A DNA stretch of 64,000 bases. Source: Ruegeria sp. HKCCA6707. GTDB taxonomy: Bacteria > Pseudomonadota > Alphaproteobacteria > Rhodobacterales > Rhodobacteraceae. Location of the stretch: contig NZ_WQEG01000001.1 of the NCBI RefSeq assembly GCF_013033515.1, positions 1,054,001 through 1,118,000 of the forward strand, in the 5' to 3' direction. A program made the translations under genes and the position numbers. Within the stretch, counting starts at the first letter, position 1. Each line of letters begins with the position of its first letter. Shown here in pieces: positions 25,198 through 33,767 of the stretch. The notes below the pieces were generated by a model. It searched no databases and was not told where the DNA came from. It saw only the letters and a list, made by a program, of their open reading frames with translations.

Positions 25198-25692
25198 TTA
25201 CGCTGTTCCTTCCAGTTTCACGGCGGTGCCAGTAGCAGCCACCATCATCATTTTGGCGGTGCTGCCGATGTCATGGTAATCGATGTTGATACCAACCACG
25301 GCGTCCGCGTTCAGTTTGTGGGCCTGGGCTTTCAGCTCTTGGATTGCCTCTTCGCGTGCGTCTCGCATCGCCTTCTGTATTGTTGCTGAGTTACCCCCGA
25401 CCAGGCCGCGCAGATCAGCAGCCAGGTCTTTGAAGGCGTTCAGGCCAAGAACGGTTTCGCCCGCCACGATGCCCAGCCGTTCCGATACCGGCAAATTGTG
25501 CGCGGTTTCTGTTGTGACCATCACGGCATCAACAGCATCGTTATGGGCTTTCTGTTCAATCCGGCGCTTTTCAGCGTGTTGTGCGGTTTCGCCACGGGCT
25601 TGCAGGCCCATTTGCTTGATGTGGCAGTTTTTGCAGTATCCATTGTTGCTGTTCAGCCAGCCAATTTCGGTTCCACAGTCTTTGCAGATCAT
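25198..25692 (-). CDS. Zinc ribbon fused to YbjQ/DUF74 domain
   Basis: 164 residues. N-terminal zinc ribbon CKDCG and CKNCH (residues 3-23), a polar linker, and a C-terminal YbjQ-type domain: MVTTETAHNLPVSERLGIVAGETVLG, then LNADAVVGINIDYHDI and GTAVKLE. YbjQ proteins form pentamers and are called putative heavy-metal-binding; the function is unknown. Having it with an N-terminal zinc ribbon on a mobile element is noteworthy. The ATG at 25692 follows CGAAAGGAAC. Confidence 0.82.
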   Translation of the reverse strand: MICKDCGTEIGWLNSNNGYCKNCHIKQMGLQARGETAQHAEKRRIEQKAHNDAVDAVMVTTETAHNLPVSERLGIVAGETVLGLNAFKDLAADLRGLVGGNSATIQKAMRDAREEAIQELKAQAHKLNADAVVGINIDYHDIGSTAKMMMVAATGTAVKLEGTA

Positions 25693-25729
25693 TGCTTTGT
25701 TCCTTTCGCGGTTTGTTGTGCGGCGGCGG

Positions 25730-26167
25730 TCAGGCCGCCACCCCGTTCTGTTCAATAGATCCCGTTGTCAGCATGTGCTTTATCACGGCTTTCATCAGGC
25801 TGCCCGAGCTTGCCCGCATCAGGCGCTTGCATTCCACTTTGGATAGCGCCGCAGGGTTGGATGGCTCAAGCATTTGATAGAGCCCCGTCGCGTCGGGGTA
25901 ATAGCCAATCAGGCCATCGGCATTCAGGCGGCCCCCGGTCAATGCGGCCCCGTTATGTTTCACCCACGAATGCAGGTATGGGGCGTTGGTGAAGCCATTC
26001 GCGCATTCGGCAATGACCCATTTTGAGCCGGGCAGGTTCAGGCAGATCGCCAGGGCCCCGTGGTGGCACACACCCTCATGATCGGGAAAGCGGGTCATCA
26101 CCTTCATGTGCTTCGGGTCTACAAGGCCCCCCGGTTTTATCAGGCCAATTTCAGTTGGGAATTTCAT
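25730..26167 (-). CDS. Hypothetical protein, first gene of leftward island set
   Basis: 145 residues with two Cys/His clusters (FPDHEGVCHHGALAICLNL) and a middle part with FTNAPYLHSWVKHNGAAL. No family recognised. The ATG at 26167 is preceded by CGAAAGGAAC. It is divergent from the HTH gene at 26373, and the TGTAC palindrome lies in the shared promoter region. Confidence 0.6.
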   Translation of the reverse strand: MKFPTEIGLIKPGGLVDPKHMKVMTRFPDHEGVCHHGALAICLNLPGSKWVIAECANGFTNAPYLHSWVKHNGAALTGGRLNADGLIGYYPDATGLYQMLEPSNPAALSKVECKRLMRASSGSLMKAVIKHMLTTGSIEQNGVAA

Positions 26168-26226
26168 ATTCGGTTCCTTTCGCTTGCGGGGTTGGTTGGG
26201 CCCCTGTTCATATATCATATATTGTG

Positions 26227-26239
26227 TGTACACTGTACA
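26227..26239. promoter_or_regulatory. Palindromic operator-like site TGTAC-ACT-GTACA
   Basis: Perfect TGTAC-N3-GTACA, between the divergent genes starting at 26167 (minus) and 26373 (plus), next to AT-rich ATATATCATATATTG that may hold a promoter. It matches 15565-15577 except for the spacer. Confidence 0.55.
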
Positions 26240-26336
26240 TTGATTGCAAGGACCTCGCGTAAAAACCCCTTGTACGCGCTATGTACGTTTATATGTTGTG
26301 TATCAAGGCGGGATCAACGCAAGTGATGTTGTATGT

Positions 26337-26347
26337 TGTACGGTACA
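26337..26347. promoter_or_regulatory. Operator-like variant TGTAC-G-GTACA
   Basis: The same half-sites as the other two palindromes but with a 1-base spacer, 26 bases before the ATG at 26373. It may be a second, weaker site for the same regulator, possibly the HTH protein just downstream acting on its own promoter. Confidence 0.4.
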
Positions 26348-26372
26348 CGGTTCACGTGGTAGCCAATGCGAC

Positions 26373-26795
26373 ATGAAAAAGCACAGCACCGATCCCGATG
26401 ACGCCGCGTTTCCGATTGAGACGCTGAAAATCAGAATTGCCGTGATTGGGACTTTAATGGAACAGATTGCGAACCCCGAAACCTGGGACGGACTGACCGC
26501 CCAGAAACTGCGCGAAAGCGTCAGGATGCTGACCGAAGCGCAAAAGCTGATCGAACAAGCCACAATCAAGATGGGCACAGCTGAAAACATGCCTGACCCA
26601 ACCTTGATTGATCACGTGCGCGAGGAAATGGCCCGGCGCGGGCTGAGCAATGCAGACGCCGCGAAAGAGCAAGGCCTCTCACGCCAGGGGCTTTGGAACT
26701 ATCTGAACGGATACGCCAAGGTCGGGGGCAAGGCCGAAGCCCGCTTTACCAAATGGCTGAACGCATCCCGCAAAAAGGCCGCCGCCGATGAATGA
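26373..26795 (+). CDS. HTH-containing regulator-like protein of the island
   Basis: 140 residues. The N-terminal half is helical (FPIETLKIRIAVIGTLMEQI, LRESVRMLTEAQKLIEQA). The C-terminal half reads like a helix-turn-helix: MARRGLSNADAAKEQGLSRQ with GLWNYLNGYA, then KTRF-type tail. It is a good candidate for the repressor that binds the TGTAC palindromes around its start. It overlaps the next gene by 8 bases. Confidence 0.65.
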   Translation: MKKHSTDPDDAAFPIETLKIRIAVIGTLMEQIANPETWDGLTAQKLRESVRMLTEAQKLIEQATIKMGTAENMPDPTLIDHVREEMARRGLSNADAAKEQGLSRQGLWNYLNGYAKVGGKAEARFTKWLNASRKKAAADE

Positions 26796-27042
26796 ACACT
26801 TCATGGCGCAGCATGATGCGATGGAAACAGATGCGGAACACAATGTCAGCGCTGTTGTTCTCGCGCACAGCATTCAAACCGGCGCTACTGTTGTTGGTTT
26901 CCAATATGACCCCGATCGGAATGACAGGTGCGCGGCGATGGCAGGCCCTTCTTTTTTCGCGGCAGACACCAATGAACAAAGGGCGATGATTGCGGGTATG
27001 CGCGCCTGGTGCGATCGGCAGGAAAGCGCCTTTGACCTCTGA
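26788..27042 (+). CDS. Small hypothetical protein of the rightward island set
   Basis: 84 residues, acidic, with SAVVLAHSIQTGATVVGFQYD in the middle. No family recognised. It overlaps the genes on both sides (8 and 11 bases), as is usual in compact phage-like operons. Confidence 0.6.
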   Translation: MNEHFMAQHDAMETDAEHNVSAVVLAHSIQTGATVVGFQYDPDRNDRCAAMAGPSFFAADTNEQRAMIAGMRAWCDRQESAFDL

Positions 27043-27481
27043 GCCAAAGAAGCAAAGAAAGCGACGATGCCGCAGACTGCGCAGTAAAGATGAGCCGTGC
27101 GTGGTCTGTGGCCAAATGATTGCGAAGGACGGCCCCTCTGAAATGCTGTCGCTGTTGCCGCGTTATCCTGGTTTCATGTGGCGCACCGATATTCCGTTTC
27201 ACACACGGCGCACCGCCGAAGGGATAAAGCTGCACCGAAAGGCAAACCGGGTTCTCACGTGCAGCTATAATTGTTGGCGAAATGGCCGCAACCGGATGAA
27301 AGCTGGCTTGCCCCTCAGCGTGGTCAGAGACTGCGTTGAATGTGGATCGACCATTCCCCACACCACGCCGAAACAGAAGTATTGCAGCACCAAATGCCGA
27401 ATGCGCGCATATCGCAGGCGCCTTGAAGCGCGCGCCGAACGAGAAGCAATGCTTGCGGCGAAAGGTGCAATAAATCCGTAA
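27032..27481 (+). CDS. Double zinc-finger protein, last gene before attR
   Basis: 149 residues. A basic N-terminus (KKQRKRRCRRLRSKDE) leads to CVVCG and a later CSYNC, then a second pair CVECG and CSTKC followed by RMRAYRRRLEARAERE. It probably binds nucleic acid. A TTG at 27032 is preferred because AGGAAAG stands 4-5 bases before it; a GTG/ATG upstream would overlap much of the gene before. Confidence 0.6.
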   Translation: MTSEPKKQRKRRCRRLRSKDEPCVVCGQMIAKDGPSEMLSLLPRYPGFMWRTDIPFHTRRTAEGIKLHRKANRVLTCSYNCWRNGRNRMKAGLPLSVVRDCVECGSTIPHTTPKQKYCSTKCRMRAYRRRLEARAEREAMLAAKGAINP

Positions 27482-27558
27482 TTCGGGAAATATCCTGTGG
27501 TCCTGATTTCCGCGAAATGAAAAAAGGGTTTCTTTTCAAGATTTTCGCCTGACGTGGT

Positions 27559-27618
27559 AGGGGACTGTAACTCCCTCGCGGAGACGCACGCCTGGTTCGA
27601 TTCCAGGGTCGCCCACCA
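27559..27618 (+). repeat. attR: second copy of the tRNA-Tyr 3' end
   Basis: 60 nt identical to 15345-15404, reaching to CCA. The sequence before it lacks the acceptor 5' strand and D arm, so this is not a tRNA gene. It marks the right end of the island. Confidence 0.9.
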
Positions 27619-27804
27619 CTTAGTCTCCACAAAACCTTAGCATACGCGCGCCTCCCGGATAGTGTCTATATTTCCGTGAGTTACGATGGACGGTGACGAT
27701 CGAGTCCTCACTTATTGCCTCTGATCCGGTCCATTTTGGCTCGATTTCGACAGAAGTCTCACTGGGGCATTCGCGCTTGAGGTCTTGGGGCAAGCCCAGA
27801 TGCT

Positions 27805-29492
27805 CTATTGATGCGGAAAGCCCAGAATCCTCCGCTGTTCATACCAGTCAAGCGGTAGCTCCGGAAGACTACGCAATTTCTTTGCTGTGAGATGTTCTGG
27901 CTGACGGCCTTCGAGAATGGCAGTTGAGATATCCGGTGCTAGCCAGGCCAGTGGCAGGGCGCGACTGACCGATCCACTTCGGAGCCCTTCGCGGTTTTCG
28001 ATCTGGCGGATGGTGCCGGACGTGCCGTCAAGAAGTTCAGCTGACCACCGTATCGCATCAGCGACGAGGTTGATGAGGTCTCGGTCTGGCCGCGGTGCAT
28101 CCGGCGGCGCAATTATGATCGGCCTTGCCTGTCCGGCCTGTCGCTTTTGGAACGGGATCTCGAAGTCCACATGGATTGGCAGTTCAGCTTTCTCAGTTGG
28201 CTGTATCGCACCTAAATCCAACCGAACACAAAACTGTTCCTTTGATAAATCAATACGATCAACCAAGCCGCTTAGGTGATGTGCATCTGTGTGTTCACTC
28301 TCATCGGCAATCTGGTTGCTCAGAGAATCCGCTGACCGAAGGATGTCCGTGATCGATGAAGGATCCAAATCGACAGCCGATCTGATCTGCCGGGTCAGCC
28401 ATGACTGATCGTCCAGGCGGGTCTTGAGCCCCCTCAGAACCAGCCGCTCGACTTCTCCGGCCGGAAAACGTTCAATACGGCATTGGTCGTCTGAACTGGT
28501 TGGCTTGGATGTGTAATACCAGTACCGCTGCGATTGTTCTGTTCCTCCCGAGCGCTTCGACTTGATGGCGTAGGTCGTGCGCATCGGGCGGCCTTTTGAA
28601 TCGTAGAGAAGCCCATCCAACAGGCGCTTCGCCGACCGTCGGGACGCTCTGATCTTCTTGCCACCGTGGTCTGCAAGTTGGTCCTGCACCTGCTGCCAGG
28701 CGGCATCGTCTATGATGGCGTCATGTAAGCCATCATGGAGCTCATCCTTGTGACGAGTCTTGCCGATGTAGACGGGGTTGCGCAGGATGTTGTAGAGCGC
28801 GCCACGAGAGAAGGACTTACCTCCAGTAGTCCGACCGTACCGGTCGGTCCGGCGTTTGCTTACGATACCAAGCGCGCCAAGCCTATCGGATAGTTCGCGT
28901 ACCGATCCAACCGCCAAATACTCAGCAAATATGGTGCGGATCGCTTCGGCCTCAACCGGATTAACAATCAACGCTTTATCGTTGACGTCGTACCCCATTG
29001 GCACCGCACCCCCCATCCACATTCCCTTACGTTTGGAAGCTGCAACCTTGTCCCGGATACGCTCAGCCGTCACCTCACGCTCGAACTGGCGAATGACAAT
29101 AGGACGTTAAGGGTCAGGCGACCCATAGACGAGGTTGTATTGAAGGCTTGGGTGACCGACACGAACGACACCCCTGCCTCGTCAAAGAGATCGACCATCT
29201 TAGCAAAGTCCGCCAGCGACCGGGTCAGGCGGTCAACCTTGTAGACAACGATGACGTCGATGCGGCCTGCCCCGACATCGTTGAGCAATTTTGTGAGTCC
29301 GGGTCGGTCCATAGATCCGCCGGAGAACCCGCCATCGTCATAGAGATCGGAGAGCTCTGCCCAGCCCTCGTGCTTCTGGCTGAGTACATAGGCGGCACAG
29401 GCCTCACGTTGCGCATCCAGCGAGTTGAAGTCTTGCTCCAGGCCCTCTTCGGTCGACTTGCGGGTGTAGATGGCGCAGCGTTGGCGGATCAC
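27805..29492 (-). pseudogene. Large serine recombinase, frameshifted
   Basis: Two frames together make a ~560-residue resolvase/invertase-family recombinase. The N-terminal part (29492 to 29070) has RCAIYTRKSTEEGLEQDFNS with the catalytic Ser, and VYKVDRLTRSL. The second part (to 27805) has TAERIRDKVAASKRKGMW, the recombinase domain (SRGALYNILRNPVYIGKTRH) and a zinc-type region. At 29088-29089 there is GG where GGG is needed (minus strand TTCGCC-AGTTC instead of TTCGCCCAGTTC), so SFAQFEREV is broken. It is one deleted base: a pseudogene, unless a sequencing error. Confidence 0.85.
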
Positions 29493-29944
29493 GGCTTTGC
29501 GACCTCTCGCAACCCGAAGAACCTGGGTCCGTTGCGGTTGGTCCCGGTCATCGCCCGCGCCACCGCCGACAGCGAGGAATAATTCTGGCCGTTCCAGATC
29601 GCACCACCGTCCGCTGTGATCATCACTTCATGAGTGTCCCCGCCCCAGGCCTTCAGGATCCGGGTGCCGTCGCTGACCCTTGCCGGTACGGCGCCCCTGC
29701 AGCTCTTTTGGAAACGCGAGCCAGTCCGGGCCTGAATGACCCGCTTCCAGGCATGGCGTGCAAAGGCGCTCCCGCCTCCCGCCGAAACAGCTTGTGCGTC
29801 CCATGCCAGCGACAACCGCATCAGGCGCGCGGTAAAGGTTTTGGGCGGCGCGGTGCCCTTGGTCTCCTGCCAGAGCCGGCGCAGCGTTGCGGCGTCGGCG
29901 TCTGCCAGTCGGCAGATATCGGGGGCGGTCACGGTCAACGTCAT
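29489..29944 (-). CDS. DUF2924 protein
   Basis: 151 residues. Has the DUF2924 pattern: ATLRRLWQETKGTAPPK, LMRLSLAWDAQA, then VSDGTRILKAWGGDTHEVMI and YSSLSAVARAMTGTNRNGPRFFGL. The family is found with large serine recombinases and DUF3489 in alphaproteobacterial elements; its role in recombination is unknown. The stop overlaps the recombinase start by 4 bases. Confidence 0.88.
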   Translation of the reverse strand: MTLTVTAPDICRLADADAATLRRLWQETKGTAPPKTFTARLMRLSLAWDAQAVSAGGGSAFARHAWKRVIQARTGSRFQKSCRGAVPARVSDGTRILKAWGGDTHEVMITADGGAIWNGQNYSSLSAVARAMTGTNRNGPRFFGLREVAKP

Positions 29945-30210
29945 CGTCCTTCCCCGGGCACGGTAAGGTAGCGGGCCACCCTGCCCGACCGGTCAATTTC
30001 GACAGGTACGCCTGACGACCGCAGCCACGAGATTACCGCGCGTATCGTATGCAGCTGCCAGTCCAACTGCTTTTGGATCTGCACGACTGTTGCTCCGGTG
30101 CTGCGCGCCGGGAGTTTGCGCAGGGTCTTAGTCTTGGGCTTGGCAATCGGTCTCGCCGCTTTGTGTTTGGCCGGATCGGAGGTAAGGTTTTCGATCGGTT
30201 GAATGGTCAT
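29941..30210 (-). CDS. DUF3489 protein
   Basis: 89 residues: a basic Pro/Lys-rich N-terminus (AARPIAKPKTKTLRKLP) and a winged-helix-like end (GATVVQIQKQLDWQLHTIRA, then SSGVPVEIDRSGRVARYL). It matches DUF3489, a probable DNA-binding partner of the recombinase. The start at 30210 has GAGGAGAC upstream; it overlaps DUF2924 by 4 bases. Confidence 0.85.
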   Translation of the reverse strand: MTIQPIENLTSDPAKHKAARPIAKPKTKTLRKLPARSTGATVVQIQKQLDWQLHTIRAVISWLRSSGVPVEIDRSGRVARYLTVPGEGR

Positions 30211-30403
30211 CCGGGTCTCCTCTTGGTTGCGGGCATTCGCGCGCCCCGTACTGACCAAAGCCCGGCGTTCCGGGCGGGAGACTCAAATTTATTTGTCGAC
30301 GTCAGTGACGCTTACTCTTGCCCGGAATTCCAGTGGAAGATCGTGAAACAAACGACAATCGAAGGCACGGAATGGCGAGCGGCGGTTGCCGCCCGCGTGA
30401 GCC

Positions 30404-31036
30404 TCATATATCGATCCGTTCCGCAATTCTCAGTGCGTCTTCCAACTCAACACCAAGGTATCGCACCGTGCTGTCCACCTTGGTATGGCCAAGCAGGAGC
30501 TGAACAGCGCGCAGGTTCCCCGTCTTTCGGTAGATCAGCGCCGCCTTGTTGCGCCGTAGCGAGTGCGTGCCATAACCGCTCGGATCAAGACCAATCGCGG
30601 TCACCCAGTCCCGGACCAGACGTGCATATTGCCGGGTCGATACATGCGGCCTGTCGTGGAAGCGGCTGGGAAACAAGAACCGGCAGCCCAGCATCTCCGG
30701 GCGACACACCCAATTCCAGATAGAATCACGGGAGTTCTCGGACACCTCGAACCGGACGGGTCGCCTAGTCTTGCTCTGGATCACTGTCACGCGTTCACGA
30801 ACCCGGTCACCAATTACAAGATCGTTGACTTTCAACCGAACGAGGTCACAGCCTCGCAGCTTGCTGTCGATTGCAAGATTGAACAGTGCCAGATCCCTGA
30901 GATTTCCCGCAAGTTCCAGCCGGGCGCGGATGGCCCAGACCTGTTTGGCAAGAAGCGGGCGTTTCTGACCGATCAGGCGCCTTTTGTTCCATGGTGTGCG
31001 TTTCGGTTTGATAGCGGGAAGTAGAATATTGGACAT
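30404..31036 (-). CDS. Compact tyrosine recombinase
   Basis: 210 residues, essentially only the catalytic domain of the phage-integrase family. Catalytic residues: Arg in DSKLRGCDLVRL, Lys in the QSKTRRPVRFEV hairpin, HSLRR (H-x-x-R), GHTKVDST and the nucleophile in VRYLG. The usual N-terminal core-binding domain is replaced by a short basic region. The ATG at 31036 gives MSNILLPAIKP. It may be the tRNA-Tyr integrase displaced outside attR, or belong to another element; the sequence alone cannot say. Confidence 0.85.
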   Translation of the reverse strand: MSNILLPAIKPKRTPWNKRRLIGQKRPLLAKQVWAIRARLELAGNLRDLALFNLAIDSKLRGCDLVRLKVNDLVIGDRVRERVTVIQSKTRRPVRFEVSENSRDSIWNWVCRPEMLGCRFLFPSRFHDRPHVSTRQYARLVRDWVTAIGLDPSGYGTHSLRRNKAALIYRKTGNLRAVQLLLGHTKVDSTVRYLGVELEDALRIAERIDI

Positions 31037-31332
31037 TGATCGTCCTCCATCCGTCCCTCCCGCTCCCTGCGTCGACACAACGTCAACCAACCAACACTAC
31101 CAACCGATGAATTGCCGGTTCTTCCCGATAAGCGACCTTCGTGCTGCACGCGGCGGAAGGTCCAGAAGAGCCCAAAGTGGACGATAGTGCAAACGCAGCG
31201 AATGGCTGCTTCGAGCCCGAACCTGCCTTAGCCGCGTAGGGCGCCAATGTCGGCTTTCTTCGCTGCCTCTTCGGCAAAACATGGATTTGGCAGTCCCGGC
31301 ATCCCGGAACCGCCCACGAGTTGACAGACCGT
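31037..31332. other. Intergenic region with degenerate repeat
   Basis: 296 bases without a supported gene. 31201-31220 carries the GGGCTCGAAGC repeat core in reverse (GCTTCGAGCCC). Confidence 0.45.
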
Positions 31333-31761
31333 TTAGCCAGGCAGGTCGACAAGCCGCTCCCGGTTGGAGCCCGCTGTGCGCATCGGCTTAAACGCGGCGA
31401 GCAGAATGGCTGCGATGATGATCTCAAACGCCAGAGCGCTGATCACGCTGCCGGACGGCATGCCATCCATGACAATGCCCACGATGCGCCCGAGGGGGAA
31501 GGCCAGGAAGACCGTGAGCGCGACAGCAAGCGCAATTGGTGCCATGGCCGCGCGGAAGACGCCTGCCAGCATAAGTGCCCCAAATATCGCCAATCCCGCG
31601 CCGGGCGCCCGAAGCTCGTTCAGCAGGTTGGGATCCTGTCCAAGCGTAATGCCGTAGCTGGCATAGAAGGCATGAGGCGCCAGAGTGATCAGGGTGCCGA
31701 TAGCCAGCGCTGTGAGACCGCTGATCCCGAGAGTGATCTTCTGAAAACGTGTAAGTTGCAT
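31333..31761 (-). CDS. DUF4345 membrane protein
   Basis: 142 residues with four predicted helices: ITLGISGLTALAIGTLITLA, APGAGLAIFGALMLAGVF, APIALAVALTVFLAFPLGRI and VISALAFEIIIAAILLAAF. The order ASYGITLGQDPNLLNELRAPG followed by GRIVGIVMDGMPSG is typical of DUF4345. Function unknown. AAAAGGAACAAG lies before the ATG. It lies 29 bases after the NmrA-like gene on the same strand and is probably cotranscribed with it. Confidence 0.87.
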   Translation of the reverse strand: MQLTRFQKITLGISGLTALAIGTLITLAPHAFYASYGITLGQDPNLLNELRAPGAGLAIFGALMLAGVFRAAMAPIALAVALTVFLAFPLGRIVGIVMDGMPSGSVISALAFEIIIAAILLAAFKPMRTAGSNRERLVDLPG

Positions 31762-31789
31762 GTTTCTTGTTCCTTTTGGTTTGACTTCG

Positions 31790-32617
31790 TTAGGCCGCTT
31801 TGGCCCATTTGCCCGCTGCTGCAGCGGCTTGTGCGAATTCGGTAAAGTCGCGGGGTGCCCGACCGATGGCGCGCATCACGCCGTCGCCAATCTTGGCGTT
31901 CCGACCGTCGAAAGTTTCGCGCGCGATGCTTGTGACGATATCGGCGAAGACAGTTCCGCTCGTTGCCTCAAGCTCGGCATGGAAATCCTCGAAAGAGATC
32001 GGCAGATAGTCGACCCGCCGTCCCATCGCACCGGAGAGGATGTCGGCGACCTCGGCAAAGCCCAGCAGCCTCGGACCTGTGCACTCATAGGTCTCGCCGG
32101 AATGGCCTGCGCCGGTCAGGGCCGCGACGATGACATCTGCAAGATCATCGATATCGATGATAGGCTCTTCGAGATCGCCGCCGGGCATAGGTACGACCCC
32201 TTCCATTGCCGGCTCCCAGAGCGACCCTTCGGAGAAGTTCTGCGCGAACCAGGCCGAGCGAACGATGGTGAAGTCCAGACCGGACTTGGCAATCACCTCT
32301 TCGCCGAGTTGCACATGGTGTTCGCCACGGCCGGTGAGGATGACCAAGCGCTCGACACCGCACGACACAGCGACACGGGTGAAGCGTGTCAGGTTCTCGA
32401 TGGCGCCGGGGGATGCGTAGTCGGGGTGATAGTTGACGTAGACGGCTCCCATTCCGCGCAGGGCCTTCTCCCATTTGGTGGGATCGTCCCAGTCAAATGG
32501 GGGCTGCGCTTTGCGCGAGCCTGAGCGGGCATCATGTCCCGCGGCTTTGAGCCGAGCCAGGACGCGAGACCCGGTTTTTCCGGTCGCGCCTGTGATGAGG
32601 ATTGGTTTGGATATCAT
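31790..32617 (-). CDS. NmrA-like NAD(P)-binding protein, paralog 1
   Basis: 275-residue atypical short-chain dehydrogenase fold. ILITGATGKTGSRVLARL is the GxxGxxG dinucleotide loop. RSAWFAQNFSEG and PMPGGDLEEPIIDIDDLADV are typical of the NmrA/QorB-like group, some of which are redox sensors or quinone reductases and lack the YxxxK catalytic pair. It has the same length and plan as the gene at 33966-34793, with an AraC-family gene between them. Upstream GGAGACC precedes the ATG. Confidence 0.9.
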   Translation of the reverse strand: MISKPILITGATGKTGSRVLARLKAAGHDARSGSRKAQPPFDWDDPTKWEKALRGMGAVYVNYHPDYASPGAIENLTRFTRVAVSCGVERLVILTGRGEHHVQLGEEVIAKSGLDFTIVRSAWFAQNFSEGSLWEPAMEGVVPMPGGDLEEPIIDIDDLADVIVAALTGAGHSGETYECTGPRLLGFAEVADILSGAMGRRVDYLPISFEDFHAELEATSGTVFADIVTSIARETFDGRNAKIGDGVMRAIGRAPRDFTEFAQAAAAAGKWAKAA

Positions 32618-32753
32618 GTTTGGTCTCCTTTGATTGACTTGATGACCAAGGGATAACCATCGCTAGCCGCGACCGTATTTGCATCGGACGCCAGAGTTTG
32701 GGCCCAAGACGCCACCGCCCGCGCGCAGATCCCCTCGACGGTTTGCTTTGGGC

Positions 32754-33767
32754 TTATGTGCCTCGCCGATAGCCTGCCGGCGTTTGCCCGTGCCAGCGTT
32801 TGAAGGCCCGAGTGAACGTGCTCTGATCAGAGAACCCGGTTAAAAAGGCGATCTCGGCTAAGGCGTAATCCGTGCGTCGCAGCAACTGCTCAGACAGCGT
32901 CTTCCGCGCGCCTAAGACCAAGTCTTGGTAGGCCAGACCATCTGCTGACAGTCGGCGCTGCAAAGTCCGGGTGCTCATCCCCAAACGCACTGCAACCTCG
33001 GCAAGCGTGGGCACACCTTCGCTGAGCACCTCGCCGATTTGATCCACGACGCGCCGCTCAAGCTCGGAAGTGTCGTCAATCTGGCTAAGTTGGGTGTCGA
33101 GATGTGTCTCAAAGAACTTGGACATGCCATCGTCAGACAACCGGTTTGCGCGGCTTGCAATCGTGGTCAGCACTTCGAGAGCATCGCGATCCGCACCAAA
33201 GTGAATAGGGCAGCGGAAGTGCTCTTGATAGGCGCCGTCATCGTTGGGTCGATCTGACATGAGATGAACCGCAACCGGAGAGAAGTCATCGTCACTAACT
33301 TCCCGGCTGATCGACGTCGCGGCGGCCAAAGCCAGTTCATTGGTCATCTTAAGGCCAAGTCGCCGATCTCGGCCTTGAATCACTTCCATGAATACAGACG
33401 GTCCCACCTGTCCGACGCGGAAATTGGCGATCGAGGTTACTACCTTTCCGAAGCGTTCGACACGGGCGTAGGAGCCGAGAAGATTAGGGGCAGATTTGAA
33501 AGCGAGCCCAAAAGCACCATAGTCGTTGCATCGCATTAACGCGCCCATGTGGATGGCAACGGACCTGCCGCGATCTCCAATGTCCGCTATGCGTTCCAGT
33601 AGCGCGAAAAAGTCGCCATCCGAGATCATTGCACCGGGATCAACGGGAGCCGACGGGTCCAACCCAACGCTTGCGAATAGTGCCAAACGTGTTTCTGGAT
33701 CGACGCATTCAAGCGTGACTGCAGCATTTAGTGCTTTGTGTACGAAGACCGTCGAAATCCATCCCAT
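32754..33767 (-). CDS. AraC-family regulator
   Basis: About 337 residues. The N-terminal ~200 residues are an arabinose-binding-like sensor domain as in OruR/GbdR-type regulators (FALLERIADIGDRGRSVAIHMG, NYGAFGLAFKSAPNLL-like part). The C-terminus has two HTH motifs: LAEVAVRLGMSTRTLQRRL and LAEIAFLTGFSDQSTFTRAF with KRWHGQTPAGYR. It is flanked by the two NmrA-like genes and probably controls them. The ATG at 33767 is preferred to a GTG 17 codons earlier; neither has a good ribosome site. Confidence 0.9.
   Translation of the reverse strand: MGWISTVFVHKALNAAVTLECVDPETRLALFASVGLDPSAPVDPGAMISDGDFFALLERIADIGDRGRSVAIHMGALMRCNDYGAFGLAFKSAPNLLGSYARVERFGKVVTSIANFRVGQVGPSVFMEVIQGRDRRLGLKMTNELALAAATSISREVSDDDFSPVAVHLMSDRPNDDGAYQEHFRCPIHFGADRDALEVLTTIASRANRLSDDGMSKFFETHLDTQLSQIDDTSELERRVVDQIGEVLSEGVPTLAEVAVRLGMSTRTLQRRLSADGLAYQDLVLGARKTLSEQLLRRTDYALAEIAFLTGFSDQSTFTRAFKRWHGQTPAGYRRGT

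Noticed and set aside
27552..27620. Second tRNA-Tyr gene
   Set aside because: Only the 3' 60 nt are present; the 5' acceptor strand and D arm are missing.
29070..29095. Programmed frameshift in the serine recombinase
   Set aside because: No slippery heptamer or following structure is seen; loss of one C from a CCC run explains it.
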